Shown here: positions 43,372 through 53,331 of the stretch, in pieces
How positions within the stretch are numbered: position 1 is the stretch's first letter
Layout of the letters: the number at the start of each line of letters is the position of its first letter
Source of the DNA: Flammeovirgaceae bacterium UBA5585
Lineage (GTDB): Bacteria > Bacteroidota > Bacteroidia > Cytophagales > Cyclobacteriaceae
DNA: 64,000 nt
NCBI GenBank assembly: GCA_002425185.1
Contig: DILT01000014.1
Coordinates: forward strand, 1-64,000
Reading direction: 5' to 3'
Notes under the pieces: generated by a model
The model's database searches: none
The model's input: the letters and a program-made list of their open reading frames with translations, nothing else
Told to the model about the DNA's origin: nothing
Position numbers and translations under genes: made by a program

Positions 43372-44786
43372 AATATATTCTTAAAGTCATGTCAAAAATG
43401 ATTTTTGCAAGTAGGTCTGAGCCTGTCGATTTAAACTGTCAGCCTGAGCCTGCCTGTCCGGCAGGCAGCTACATAACAGCCATCACCTTTTTTAAATCAC
43501 TTCCAGCAATAGCTTTCATTTTCCTGCTGGCCGCCTGCACCAACATGGACAATGCCGAACTCTCCGAGCGCGCCACCTTCATAAAATTATATAGCGGCAT
43601 ACGGGGCATTGAGGCAGCCGCAGCCGAACTTACCGATGACGGTTACATTGTGTTGGGCAACATGACCATTGCCCGCGACTCGGTGATAACCGTTGTGTTT
43701 AAAACCGACAAACGCGGCAACCGCACTACACCTATTCGCTATTATCAGGGTGGTTCAGGCAATGCCATTAAAGCGTTGTCCGGTAACCAAGGTTACATCA
43801 TTGTAGGCGAACGCATTAAAACAGACCCCGGTGCTTCGCAAACCGATAACATCGATATAATATCTGCCCGCATGCTGCACATCAGTAATGATCTGGATAG
43901 CATTAAAACCCTGTATCGCAAAGACGAAACAACCAATACCATTAAGACCGATTACAGTGGGAACGCAGTTACCATTACACCGGGTAACAACGTTGTGGTG
44001 TTAGGTACCTATCAAGAGTCACTATCCAACCCGGTACGCCCCTACCTTCAACAATTCAATGCATCGTTTACCACAGAAGAAAATTATCTTGAATACACCG
44101 TTCAGCAGCGCAGCTACCGAAATTCAAAATCAATTCACTACCTCAATGGTAATTTCGTGTGGGCAAGTTCCATAGCCTTAGAGCAACAAAACTTTGATTT
44201 CTCGTATGCTACTATTCCTTTTATTCAGGATGGTTCGGTATTTACGAATAATAGTGCACTCGGAATAACTACTGCGACAACACAATCATTGAGACCTAAT
44301 GATATTCAACCGTCAAAGCTTCCAAACATTGGAGATGTTGGTTTTGGCGTTGTGGGAACACGTGCCAATCCAAACGGTTCCAATGCCAACATGATCTACT
44401 TCCGGGTTAGTCCCCAAGGCGAAATTTATTCTTCCAGCGTAAAGTATTTTGATACGCTAGACGGGAGCGTGGACGCCACCACTTCCGATATCCAGGATTA
44501 TGGCACTGCCTTGACCGCCACTTCCGATGGCGGCTTTGTATTGGCCGGACACTTCACCACCAACCCACAGAAAGGAAATGGACTGAACGACATCTTGTTG
44601 GTAAAAGTTGATTTACAAGGCAATATGTTTTGGATGAAAACCTTGGGCGGCACCGGCAGTGAAACGGTGAGTACCATATGCGAAACAGAAGATGGTGGAT
44701 TGTTGATTTGCGGTACGAATACACTCGGAAACGTGCCTTCAATATTTTTAATTAAGACAGATCGAAATGGAGAGTTAAAAGATTGA
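43368..44786 (+). CDS. Propeller-repeat lipoprotein with a repeat insertion in its signal peptide
   Basis: The ATG at 43368 overlaps the preceding stop (ATGA); in-frame ATGs at 43389 and 43398 are alternatives. The lipobox FLLAAC puts the lipidated Cys at residue 57, unusually far in: residues about 14-34 (SRSEPVDLNCQPEPACPAGS) come from a REP-like repeat. The mature protein has beta-propeller repeats of the type DGGFVLAGHFTT...DILLVKVDLQGNMFWMKTLGG...DGGLLICG, found in secreted Bacteroidota proteins. It should sit at the outer membrane, next to the barrel and the secreted protein encoded by its neighbours. Confidence 0.75.
   Translation: MKYILKVMSKMIFASRSEPVDLNCQPEPACPAGSYITAITFFKSLPAIAFIFLLAACTNMDNAELSERATFIKLYSGIRGIEAAAAELTDDGYIVLGNMTIARDSVITVVFKTDKRGNRTTPIRYYQGGSGNAIKALSGNQGYIIVGERIKTDPGASQTDNIDIISARMLHISNDLDSIKTLYRKDETTNTIKTDYSGNAVTITPGNNVVVLGTYQESLSNPVRPYLQQFNASFTTEENYLEYTVQQRSYRNSKSIHYLNGNFVWASSIALEQQNFDFSYATIPFIQDGSVFTNNSALGITTATTQSLRPNDIQPSKLPNIGDVGFGVVGTRANPNGSNANMIYFRVSPQGEIYSSSVKYFDTLDGSVDATTSDIQDYGTALTATSDGGFVLAGHFTTNPQKGNGLNDILLVKVDLQGNMFWMKTLGGTGSETVSTICETEDGGLLICGTNTLGNVPSIFLIKTDRNGELKD
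43449..43468. repeat. REP-like palindrome, copy 2, inside a lipoprotein signal sequence
   Basis: CTGCCTG (43450-43456) and CAGGCAG (43462-43468) flank TCCGG. It is preceded by two CTGAGCCTG motifs (about 43418 and 43443), which look like part of the same repetitive unit. It keeps the reading frame open. Confidence 0.65.
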
Positions 44787-44789
44787 TCT

Positions 44790-47700
44790 ATGACAAAACG
44801 ATTACATTATATCCTTATACTTTTTCTCTTAACATTATCAGTTACTGGTTGGTCGCAATCAGAACCAGCTAACCACGTTACAGGATTAACCGCAACCACC
44901 TCTGGTACAACTTCAATTTCATTAAGCTGGACAGGCGCAACTGGTTCACCGGCTCCTGAATTTTACCTCGTTGTTGGTCGTAAACTTCCGGCAGGAACAT
45001 TTGCCGGTGTAGCCGATGGGCCAGTTGTGGCAGATGACTCCGACTGGTCAGATGATAACTTTGCTACTAACCTAAGTTTTGGTATAAATAATCTATCCGT
45101 CACCGGGTTAGAACCCGCCAGCCAATATGAATTCAGGGTTTATCCTTATCGCGAAAATGCGGGTAACGCCAATTTCAAAACAGATTCCCCTCCCACAGCT
45201 TCCGCCTTCACGCTTTCTACAGAACCCAGTGGGCATTCTACAACCTTCACAGCAACCTTAAACGGAACAACCACCATTGATCTGGTTTTTGATGCGGCAA
45301 ATACACTAACCAATGCCGATGGGTATTTGATTTACAGACGAGCCGGAAGCGCAGTAAACCTAACCGGGTTGAATGATGGCGCTGCGCCCCCCACCCCGCT
45401 TAATAGCGCTACCTTAATCCAAACAACAACAGCCACCGCCACTGGCTTTTCCGATGCAGGCTTGCAAGGTGGAGTTACCTACCACTACGCGCTGGTGCCT
45501 TTCAATTTTAATGGCAGTAATGTTGAAACTTACAACTTTTTAAATAATGGCGCAGCACCGGCCGCCTCTGCCGTTACAACCTTACTTGTTTCGCTAACCC
45601 AGATTACCGGGCCGGGTAGCAACATTGCCACAAGCCCGTTAAACAGTGGCGCCACAAATCAAGCGATACTGGGTTTTTCCATTACCACCAATGGCCCTAC
45701 TACGTTTAATGCACTTAACGTTGCGCTTACAACAGCGGCTACAGGAAAATTTCTCAATCCAAGAATATTTAAATCAGCAGATGAAGTTTTTGGTAGCGAT
45801 GTAAGCATTAATACGGGTACAATTGGTGCACAGCTTCAATTTACCGGAATTGGCGATGTTCTTTCAGGTGCAGGCACTACCAATTATTTTATTGTTGTAA
45901 ACGTTGACCCTGTAGTAAACGCAGGTACACCATCTATACAGCCCTCTTTTACGCAGGCAAACATTACATTCACAAGTCCCTCTGCTACTCCTCCGGCTGT
46001 AACTTTCACAGGAACGGATTACTCCTTCACTTTTTCCCAAAACTCTGACATTAGTTTAAACGGGGGAACAACTGCTATGATTAATTATAACACTTTCCAA
46101 AGTGCTTCGGGCTTGACTAATTTGAATAGTGAAAGTTTGGCTACATTCAGAATTCGAGATGGCGGAGTATCACTGAATGATTCTGATAATCAATCCACCA
46201 CCCTCACCTCCATAACACTTCAAATTACTAATTTCGCTAATGTCAGAACTGTTGCTTTGTTTGACGGGTCAACTAATATTGCTGAACAAGCTGTAGTAGG
46301 GACAAATGTTACCTTTAGCAGTTTAACCATAACCGCAGCGGATAACAGCTTTAAAGAATTTACCTTAAGAGCTACTTTTCAGACTTCCGTTACAGACAAT
46401 CAAATAATTCAAGTAACAGTAACTGCCGCAACAGCAGCAACAAGTGGTTCGACATTTGCCGCTGCGAATGCCGGTGGCGCAACAACTGGAGGAGTAAATA
46501 ATCGAATTAATGTTGTGGCCGATAGACTAATTTTTCTTTCAAATCCTCCTCCAACTGAGGTAAACACGAATTTCAGTCTTACTGTTAATGCCGTTGATAA
46601 TCTTGGTAACCGAGACCTTAATAGAAACGGGCAAGTGACCTTAAGTAAAGGCGCAGGCAGCCCAAGTGGTACACTAACTGCTGCTGGCGCTGAAGTACTC
46701 AACCCAAACTTATTAAATGGCACTTTTACATGGAATCAATTAAGAATATCCACCCCATCTGGGCTTTATAACCTTCAGGCATCATATGCAGGGCTTACCA
46801 ATGCAACAGGAAGTATTGTAATTCAAAGTGCAGGGGTGAATATAACTCCCGCAACATTCCTAAATCTTTGCTACGATGGCGACTTTCAGACATTGAGTAA
46901 TATCGTTATACAAGAATCTGACCCTGCTGATTTCGGATCAGGTGTAAATCAAACTTTTTCATTATTACTTCCAGAAAATTTTATTTTTAATACGACTGTT
47001 ACAACTGCGCCAACGGTTTTCGGTAATGAAATTTCAGCCCCCTCAACTCTTTCATATGTAGGTAACAACATAGTAAGATTTTCCTATTCCATAAGCGGGA
47101 CAACAAATGTTACGATGGACAGAATTACCATTACAGGGCTACAGGTTAAGTATATTGGTACTTCACCTGCTTCAGGAAACATTATTAGGGTTGGAGGTAC
47201 GGCCCAACAAATTGGAAACAGTGACTTAGACGGAGAAAATCACGGCTCATTGAATGCTGCAAATTCACTAACCGTTGTCAATTTTACTGTTGAGGCTATT
47301 CCTGGTGATCCTCCAGTTGACCCTAACAAAATTAATTATAGTGCTTCCGATAATCGCGTAAAATTAATCGGGGATCCATTGGGTGGAATTTTTGAGGGTA
47401 ATGGTGTGGCATTAACAACGCCCAACGGTTATACATTTAATCCAAATGCCGCTCAACAAGGTTCCCATACCATAACCTATATAGTAAGAGAAACATCAGG
47501 CCAAAATTGCTTGGTAACAAGGACAAAAAATTTCAATGTTTCTTCAGCAACAATTATTCAAAATCTAGCCACATCGTACTGTAAAAACGATGCTGCATCT
47601 TCACCAATGTTTGTTACGGCAGGACAAATAAATATAGATTTTCCACCTGATGGAATTAACACATACATTTTTGAGGACTTTGTCTATAATCAATCAAGCT

Positions 47701-50700
47701 TTCCTTTCGTGTTTTTCGGATTTACTTTTTGGATTCCTCAATTTGTACCGATACCTGCCCCTAATAATATATTTAATCCTGGATCAAGCATTTATGACGC
47801 CAGGTTAAATCAAGCATTTGATCCAGGCTTCGTAGAAATTACATATCGGGTAAGAAGGTTACCCGATAATGCAATTTTACTAAGTCCCTCACAACAACGT
47901 GTCAGAATAAGCAACCCTCCAAATGTTAGTTTTGTTGTTCCAAAAAATTCCTATTGTGAAGGTGAGGCACCTGTTGATCTGATTGGAAATCCTACGCCCT
48001 CTTTAGTCATTTCGAATGATTTTTTTACTGGATCTCCGTCTGGATCGGTATCCAATGTTGGTGGCAATCAATGGCGCTTCAATCCGGGAGATGTTGATGT
48101 AAGTGGAGGATCTGCTTCAGTAAGTATTACATACACCTACAGAGACACCAATACAGGCTGTTCAAATACATCCCCTTCTCAATTAATTACAGTACATCCC
48201 ACCCCAACTAATGTACCTGCCGGGGCAATAAGTAACACATTGGGAGGAGGAACTACTATGCAACTTTGCCAGCGAGAAGCGCTTGGATTCTATAATGCAA
48301 CACCAAATCCAAATATCACATATAAATGGTATTTTAGTCCTGCCACTCCAGGAAACCTTCTTAGGACAGGTGATTCATTTGCGCCACCTGTAAATTCAAG
48401 TATTGCTGGTACAACAACTTTTCTTATAACCCGTACGATAAATGGCTGTGAAAGCAGCACAAGCACTCCATTGGCTTTGCCTGTAATCGTTAATGCCACA
48501 CCCGTAGCGCCAGGTTCAGACTTCATTAAAGATTACTGCCGTGATGCTGTAATACCACCAAATGAATTTAACATAACCGGGGCTACCAATGTCAGATGGT
48601 ATGACTTCAATCAAACCCCCCCTCCAATATTTAGTGGAAGTAATCCGTCACCTGCTAATATTGGTGTTTCAACGGCAATTGCTCCGAACACTTTTGAATA
48701 TAAAGTTACCCAAACCTCTGCTAGCGGTTGTGAAAGTCCTGCAATCAATGTAAGAGTAATTATAAAAGAGTTACCAAACTTAACTATATCCGTAACTACA
48801 GCCTCTGATCTATTAAAGCTTTGTAAAGCGGATCCTCCGGTTGGCTTGGCAGGCTTATTAAACGGTGTGGACCCTGCGAGTAATGGATCATGGTCTGGTT
48901 CAGCAAGCGCCAGTCTTTTCAATACCTTACCAGCTAATGGCACTACACAATTAAATCCAAGCCTTTTGAATCCTGGTAACTACAGTCTTCGATATGACTT
49001 TACTGATGCTGGAACGACATGTTCAAATTTTACTACTACGAATCTAACAATACTTCCAACGATAATTCCGGGATTGTCAGTGGGTGATGCTTGTGATGGA
49101 TTTTTAGTTGAATTAAGTAATACCTCCATAGTTGATCCTCCCGGATCGACTAACATTGAAGAAATACGGTGGGAATTTGTTGGAGATGATGTCCCAGGGA
49201 TACCCTCAGGTGCACCAGCTTCAAATTTACCCGCGGGGTTAAATGCAGGCCGAACAATTGGAACTTTTTTCAATCCAAGTCATAGATTCCGAAGTGCGGG
49301 TGCTTACTCTATTCGCTACTACATGAAGACAACCGAAGGCTGTGAAATAACAAATACCACTGCTTTCCCACTGACTGTTAATCCTACTCCAAATGTAGAT
49401 TTTACCTGGTTAAATGCATGCTTAGGAACCCCCACGCAATTCAATGCCACTACCAACCCTAATCTCGATGCATCCATTGAGACGTATACGTGGGATTTTA
49501 ACAAAACCAATACCCTAACTGCTTCAACAGCCGGTACAGGTAAGACCCCTGCTACATCATACAGTTCTGTTGGACGAGACTCTGTCCAACTGATTGTTAA
49601 GACTTTTGCGAACTGCAGGGACACTATTCAAAAGCCTATCTTTATTGTGCCTACTTTTGGCCCGATAAACTCCACTACTTCATACGAGCAAAACTTCAAT
49701 ACCAGTGCTGATGACTGGATATCTGGGGGCACCAATTCATCGTGGCAATTTGGACTTCCAGCCGGTGCCGTAATTTCAAGAGACTCGTCAGCATCAGGAT
49801 CAGGTAACGCCTGGGTTACCAATCGCACAGGCTTATACAACCCGTTGGAGAAGTCGTGGGTTTTGAGCCGTTGCTTTAGTTTTGAAACAAGCAAACCTGT
49901 ATTAGCCATGGATATTTGGGCTGATACACCAGGAGGTATTGATGGAGCCGTGTTGCAGTATAATCTGAGTGGCGATATTTTAAACGATAACGATTGGTTT
50001 GTTGTTGGCACGGTAAACTCGGGTATCAATTGGTATCAACAGCAAGGTATTGCCAGTAAGCCGGGTAACCAGAATCAATTTGACTATGGCTGGTCCGGCA
50101 ACCGCGAAGACGGCCGGTATAAATCTTGGCGACATGTTGTGCACAAGCTTGATGGCATAGGTGGTAATGGTGTTATCTTCAGGATTGCATTTTCAAGTAC
50201 AAATACCGGAACGCGTGAAGGATTTGCCTTCGATAATGTTTTTATAGGTGAACGAAATAGGAATGTATTAGTTGAAAACTATACAAATGCCACTGCCACA
50301 GATGTGGTTACACATAATCAATTGTTTAATACGCTACCCTCAGGCGGTTCAAGTGAAATTATCAAAATGCAATTTCACACAAACTTCCCAGGAGATGATC
50401 CACAAAATCAATTATTCCCGACCATTAATAATGCTCGCACAGCATTTTACGGGATAACAACTGCGCCAACCTTGCGGATTGATGGGTTATTTAACCCTAC
50501 AGGACCGGCCACACAGTGGGCTGAAGCTCTATACGATAACCGTGTACTTGAACCATCACCCATAAGGATAGACATTAATACACCTGTAAAAGACGGAAGC
50601 CTGGTCAGGATAAGCGCATCAATAACCAATACAACATCATCCATTGTTTCTTTGCAGGGAGCAAATGCTTTTGTGGCTGTGGTTGAAAAAAATGTCGGCA

Positions 50701-51215
50701 CATACATTAATGTTGTTCGGCAATTGTTACCCAATGCTGCCGGTATTACGTTGAACCAAACCCTCAATCCGGGAGAATCCATGGCATTACCAGAGGTAAT
50801 CTGGAGCGACCGCAACCTGGTATCCCTTGTTTCTGGAAACAGCGCTATCATTGTTTTTGTGCAATCTATAAGCGCTGGAAACCAACAGGTTTTACAGGCA
50901 CAAATTTTTGATAGTCCGGTAGAGCCAGACATCACAACTTCCATCGAAGACCCCGCCTTTGCCGCCAGCATACAGGTGTTTCCCAACCCGGCCAACCATG
51001 AAGTAAACGTTGTTCTGCCGCAAGCTGCCCGCACAACTGTACCCGTAGTACTGGTGGATGCCCAGGGGCGGCAAGTTTATGCAGGCCAGTTTGCTACAGG
51101 CGAACAGCAAAAAACCATTATTACTACCGAAATGGCGGGTGGGTTGTATGTACTACACGTGCAGGCACCTGAAGGGAGCGCACGAAAGAAGGTAATGGTG
51201 GTGCATGAGAAGTAG
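44790..51215 (+). CDS. Giant type IX secreted multidomain surface protein
   Basis: The 2141-residue protein has a signal peptide (1-22) and two fibronectin-III-like domains (about 27-145 and 148-265). Many Ig/adhesin-like beta domains rich in Thr, Ser and Asn follow (about 270-1500), then a PKD-like domain (about 1530-1610, with YTWDFN) and a MAM/jelly-roll-like domain (about 1633-1815, QNFNTSADDWISGG...FDNVFIGE). Next is an Omp28/thioredoxin-like domain (about 1822-2045, VLVENYTNAT...FYGITTAPTLRIDG) with its CxxC lost. It ends in a type A sorting domain (about 2055-2141: VFPNPANHEVNV, GGLYVLHV, KKVMVVHEK). The C-terminal domain implies export by the type IX system and surface attachment. It is last in the nSTAND run. 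Confidence 0.85.
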   Translation: MTKRLHYILILFLLTLSVTGWSQSEPANHVTGLTATTSGTTSISLSWTGATGSPAPEFYLVVGRKLPAGTFAGVADGPVVADDSDWSDDNFATNLSFGINNLSVTGLEPASQYEFRVYPYRENAGNANFKTDSPPTASAFTLSTEPSGHSTTFTATLNGTTTIDLVFDAANTLTNADGYLIYRRAGSAVNLTGLNDGAAPPTPLNSATLIQTTTATATGFSDAGLQGGVTYHYALVPFNFNGSNVETYNFLNNGAAPAASAVTTLLVSLTQITGPGSNIATSPLNSGATNQAILGFSITTNGPTTFNALNVALTTAATGKFLNPRIFKSADEVFGSDVSINTGTIGAQLQFTGIGDVLSGAGTTNYFIVVNVDPVVNAGTPSIQPSFTQANITFTSPSATPPAVTFTGTDYSFTFSQNSDISLNGGTTAMINYNTFQSASGLTNLNSESLATFRIRDGGVSLNDSDNQSTTLTSITLQITNFANVRTVALFDGSTNIAEQAVVGTNVTFSSLTITAADNSFKEFTLRATFQTSVTDNQIIQVTVTAATAATSGSTFAAANAGGATTGGVNNRINVVADRLIFLSNPPPTEVNTNFSLTVNAVDNLGNRDLNRNGQVTLSKGAGSPSGTLTAAGAEVLNPNLLNGTFTWNQLRISTPSGLYNLQASYAGLTNATGSIVIQSAGVNITPATFLNLCYDGDFQTLSNIVIQESDPADFGSGVNQTFSLLLPENFIFNTTVTTAPTVFGNEISAPSTLSYVGNNIVRFSYSISGTTNVTMDRITITGLQVKYIGTSPASGNIIRVGGTAQQIGNSDLDGENHGSLNAANSLTVVNFTVEAIPGDPPVDPNKINYSASDNRVKLIGDPLGGIFEGNGVALTTPNGYTFNPNAAQQGSHTITYIVRETSGQNCLVTRTKNFNVSSATIIQNLATSYCKNDAASSPMFVTAGQINIDFPPDGINTYIFEDFVYNQSSFPFVFFGFTFWIPQFVPIPAPNNIFNPGSSIYDARLNQAFDPGFVEITYRVRRLPDNAILLSPSQQRVRISNPPNVSFVVPKNSYCEGEAPVDLIGNPTPSLVISNDFFTGSPSGSVSNVGGNQWRFNPGDVDVSGGSASVSITYTYRDTNTGCSNTSPSQLITVHPTPTNVPAGAISNTLGGGTTMQLCQREALGFYNATPNPNITYKWYFSPATPGNLLRTGDSFAPPVNSSIAGTTTFLITRTINGCESSTSTPLALPVIVNATPVAPGSDFIKDYCRDAVIPPNEFNITGATNVRWYDFNQTPPPIFSGSNPSPANIGVSTAIAPNTFEYKVTQTSASGCESPAINVRVIIKELPNLTISVTTASDLLKLCKADPPVGLAGLLNGVDPASNGSWSGSASASLFNTLPANGTTQLNPSLLNPGNYSLRYDFTDAGTTCSNFTTTNLTILPTIIPGLSVGDACDGFLVELSNTSIVDPPGSTNIEEIRWEFVGDDVPGIPSGAPASNLPAGLNAGRTIGTFFNPSHRFRSAGAYSIRYYMKTTEGCEITNTTAFPLTVNPTPNVDFTWLNACLGTPTQFNATTNPNLDASIETYTWDFNKTNTLTASTAGTGKTPATSYSSVGRDSVQLIVKTFANCRDTIQKPIFIVPTFGPINSTTSYEQNFNTSADDWISGGTNSSWQFGLPAGAVISRDSSASGSGNAWVTNRTGLYNPLEKSWVLSRCFSFETSKPVLAMDIWADTPGGIDGAVLQYNLSGDILNDNDWFVVGTVNSGINWYQQQGIASKPGNQNQFDYGWSGNREDGRYKSWRHVVHKLDGIGGNGVIFRIAFSSTNTGTREGFAFDNVFIGERNRNVLVENYTNATATDVVTHNQLFNTLPSGGSSEIIKMQFHTNFPGDDPQNQLFPTINNARTAFYGITTAPTLRIDGLFNPTGPATQWAEALYDNRVLEPSPIRIDINTPVKDGSLVRISASITNTTSSIVSLQGANAFVAVVEKNVGTYINVVRQLLPNAAGITLNQTLNPGESMALPEVIWSDRNLVSLVSGNSAIIVFVQSISAGNQQVLQAQIFDSPVEPDITTSIEDPAFAASIQVFPNPANHEVNVVLPQAARTTVPVVLVDAQGRQVYAGQFATGEQQKTIITTEMAGGLYVLHVQAPEGSARKKVMVVHEK

Positions 51216-51239
51216 GATTCCAGGCTTGGGCATTATATA

Positions 51240-51274
51240 TTTACAGATTCGGAATTGAATTCCGAATCTGTAAA
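51240..51274. promoter_or_regulatory. Perfect 35-bp palindrome just before the DUF4143 ATPase gene
   Basis: TTTACAGATTCGGAATT, one central G, then its exact reverse complement. The right arm ends 5 bases before the ATG at 51280. It could be an operator, a structure in the 5' leader, or the end of a mobile or repeat sequence. It could also terminate the giant gene upstream, although no T-run follows. Confidence 0.75.
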
Positions 51275-51279
51275 TAATC

Positions 51280-52437
51280 ATGATAATCAGGGAGTTACAT
51301 TTATATTTAAAGCAAATTGCCGGGTATTTTCCGGTTGTCACCCTAACCGGGCCGAGGCAATCGGGAAAAACAACGCTTACCCGGCAGGTTTTCAGCAATC
51401 ACGAATACCGTAACCTGGAGGACCCGGAAGAAAGACAATTTGCCCTGAACGACCCAAAAGCTTTTCTGAGAAACGGGGCTGCTAACATGATCATCGATGA
51501 GGCGCAATATGTCCCGCAATTATTTTCCTATATCCAGCTATTGGCCGATGAAAAAAAAGTGAATGGTCAGTTTATACTCTCCGGCTCGCAGAACTTCCTG
51601 TTAATGGAAAAAATAACACAAAGCCTTGCAGGCCGGGCAGCCATTCTCAACCTGTTACCGGTGTCCACCCGGGAATTGCTTCAATCAGGATGGCCGCAAA
51701 AAGATTGGACCTACTTTGTATTCCAGGGGGGTTATCCGGGGCCTTTGAGCCGTAACCTGCATCCAAAAGACTTTTACCCATTTTATATTCAATCGTACAT
51801 TGAACGCGACATCCGTCAGTTGGTTAATGTTACAGATTTAGAACGTTTCCGAACATTTATCAGCTTATGCGCCTCACGGGTTGGCCAGCAAATCAACTAT
51901 AGTCATTTTGGAAACGAGCTTGGTATTGATTCAAAAACCGCTGCACGATGGCTATCGGTATTGGAAACCAGTTTTATTGCCTTCAAGCTACCACAGTTTC
52001 ACCGGAATTTTGGAAAAAGACTAATAAAAAGCCCAAAGCTTTACTTTTATGATACCGGGTTGGTATGCTACCTCTTGGGACTCAAAAATGAAGGAGATAT
52101 ACCGGGGCACTACCTGAAAGGAAACTTGTTTGAAAATTTTATCATTTCGGAATTTTATAAAAACAAGTTTAACAAAGGTGAAAAACCGGCTTTTCATTAT
52201 CTACGTGATAACATTGGAAATGAGGTTGATTTGGTTTCAGAGTCGGGCAATAGTCTGAATGCCATCGAAATTAAATCGGGAACAACCATTCAGCCGGATT
52301 TCTTTAAGCATCTTCAATGGCTTAAAACTATCGCAAGCCCAACCGAAGTTATTTCATACGCCATATATGCCGGAACAATGCAACAGGAAAGAAGCCTTGC
52401 TTCTGTATGCCCCTGGCATACCCTGCCAGAAGTTTAA
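51280..52437 (+). CDS. AAA-type ATPase with C-terminal DUF4143 domain
   Basis: The 385-residue protein has Walker A GPRQSGKTT (about 24-32), Walker B MIIDEAQYVP (about 70-79) and sensor-like ILSGSQNFLL (about 97-106). The C-terminal domain (about 200-350, typical DUF4143) has FYDTGLVCYLLG, NLFENFIISEFYK and NEVDLVSE...NAIEIKSG, reminiscent of a PD-(D/E)xK nuclease core (D..E-x-K). This family is common and patchily distributed, often in mobile or variable loci. Its role is unknown. It has the palindrome as immediate upstream neighbour. Confidence 0.9.
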   Translation: MIIRELHLYLKQIAGYFPVVTLTGPRQSGKTTLTRQVFSNHEYRNLEDPEERQFALNDPKAFLRNGAANMIIDEAQYVPQLFSYIQLLADEKKVNGQFILSGSQNFLLMEKITQSLAGRAAILNLLPVSTRELLQSGWPQKDWTYFVFQGGYPGPLSRNLHPKDFYPFYIQSYIERDIRQLVNVTDLERFRTFISLCASRVGQQINYSHFGNELGIDSKTAARWLSVLETSFIAFKLPQFHRNFGKRLIKSPKLYFYDTGLVCYLLGLKNEGDIPGHYLKGNLFENFIISEFYKNKFNKGEKPAFHYLRDNIGNEVDLVSESGNSLNAIEIKSGTTIQPDFFKHLQWLKTIASPTEVISYAIYAGTMQQERSLASVCPWHTLPEV

Positions 52438-52458
52438 CCCAATAACCCCATTTCCCCA

Positions 52459-52489
52459 TTGCAGGTAATACATACTTACCCTATTTTTA
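52459..52489 (+). promoter_or_regulatory. Likely promoter of terC-like gene (TTG-N20-TATTTTTA)
   Basis: TTG at 52459-52461, a 20-base spacer and TATTTTTA at 52482-52489, with the start codon 23 bases downstream. The last base departs from consensus. Confidence 0.45.
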
Positions 52490-52512
52490 ACACTACAAAC
52501 CGACCCCACTGA

Positions 52513-53331
52513 ATGGAAATCTTTTTGCATGCCGAAACATGGCTGGCACTGTTAACCCTTACGTTTTTTGAAATTATACTCGGTGTTGATAACATTATTT
52601 TCATTTCCATTGTAGCCAACCGCCTGCCGGTTGAAATACGGGCCCGTACCCGCAACTTCGGCCTGATGCTGGCCATGGGTGTACGCATTATCCTGTTGTT
52701 AGGCATAACCTGGGTAATTGGCTTTACCGAACCGCTGTTTACGCTGGGCGACATTACGCCTGAATTTCTCTTTAAGTTCATTCATGAAGAACATCCCTTT
52801 AGCGGCCGCGACCTGATTTTAATGTTTGGCGGGCTCTTTCTTATTGCCAAAAGTACACGCGAAATCAACCACGAAATTGAAGGCGAAGAAGATGAAGTGC
52901 CTGAAACCATGAAGCCCCGCGTAAATGTAAGCGGCATCATCCTCCAGATTATTTTAATTGATATCATCTTTTCATTCGATTCCATTCTTACAGCCGTTGG
53001 CCTTACCAAACAGGTGTTGCTCATGATCATTGCCGTTATTGTTTCCATTGGCATTATGATGGTGTTTGCCGGTAAAATCAGTGACTTTATCAGCAAACAT
53101 CCCTCCATGGAAGTATTGGCGTTGGGCTTTTTAATTTTGATCGGTTTCATGCTTTTCCTGGAGGGGCTTGAGTACGATATTCCGAAAGGATATATTTATT
53201 TTGCTGTGGCCTTCTCGTTGTTGATTGAAATGGTGAACATCCGCATTCGAAACCGCGAAAAACGAAAACGACAGGAAGCCAAAGAGAAGAACAAACCGAA
53301 AAAGCCTGACGTGGAAGAAGCGCATGCCTGA
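52513..53331 (+). CDS. TerC/Alx family membrane protein
   Basis: The 272-residue protein has about seven hydrophobic helices. FFEIILGVDNIIFISIVANRLP (about 19-40) and IDIIFSFDSILTAVGL (about 152-167) carry the conserved acidic residues in the two inverted repeats of TerC. Such proteins have been linked to metal (manganese) export, sometimes during protein secretion. The C-terminal tail is basic (REKRKRQEAKEKNKPKKPD). It overlaps the next gene by 8 bp. Confidence 0.92.
   Translation: MEIFLHAETWLALLTLTFFEIILGVDNIIFISIVANRLPVEIRARTRNFGLMLAMGVRIILLLGITWVIGFTEPLFTLGDITPEFLFKFIHEEHPFSGRDLILMFGGLFLIAKSTREINHEIEGEEDEVPETMKPRVNVSGIILQIILIDIIFSFDSILTAVGLTKQVLLMIIAVIVSIGIMMVFAGKISDFISKHPSMEVLALGFLILIGFMLFLEGLEYDIPKGYIYFAVAFSLLIEMVNIRIRNREKRKRQEAKEKNKPKKPDVEEAHA

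Noticed and set aside
51280..52437. DUF4143 ATPase as a transposon or phage gene
   Set aside because: No transposase, integrase or direct repeats flank it; only the palindrome is unusual.
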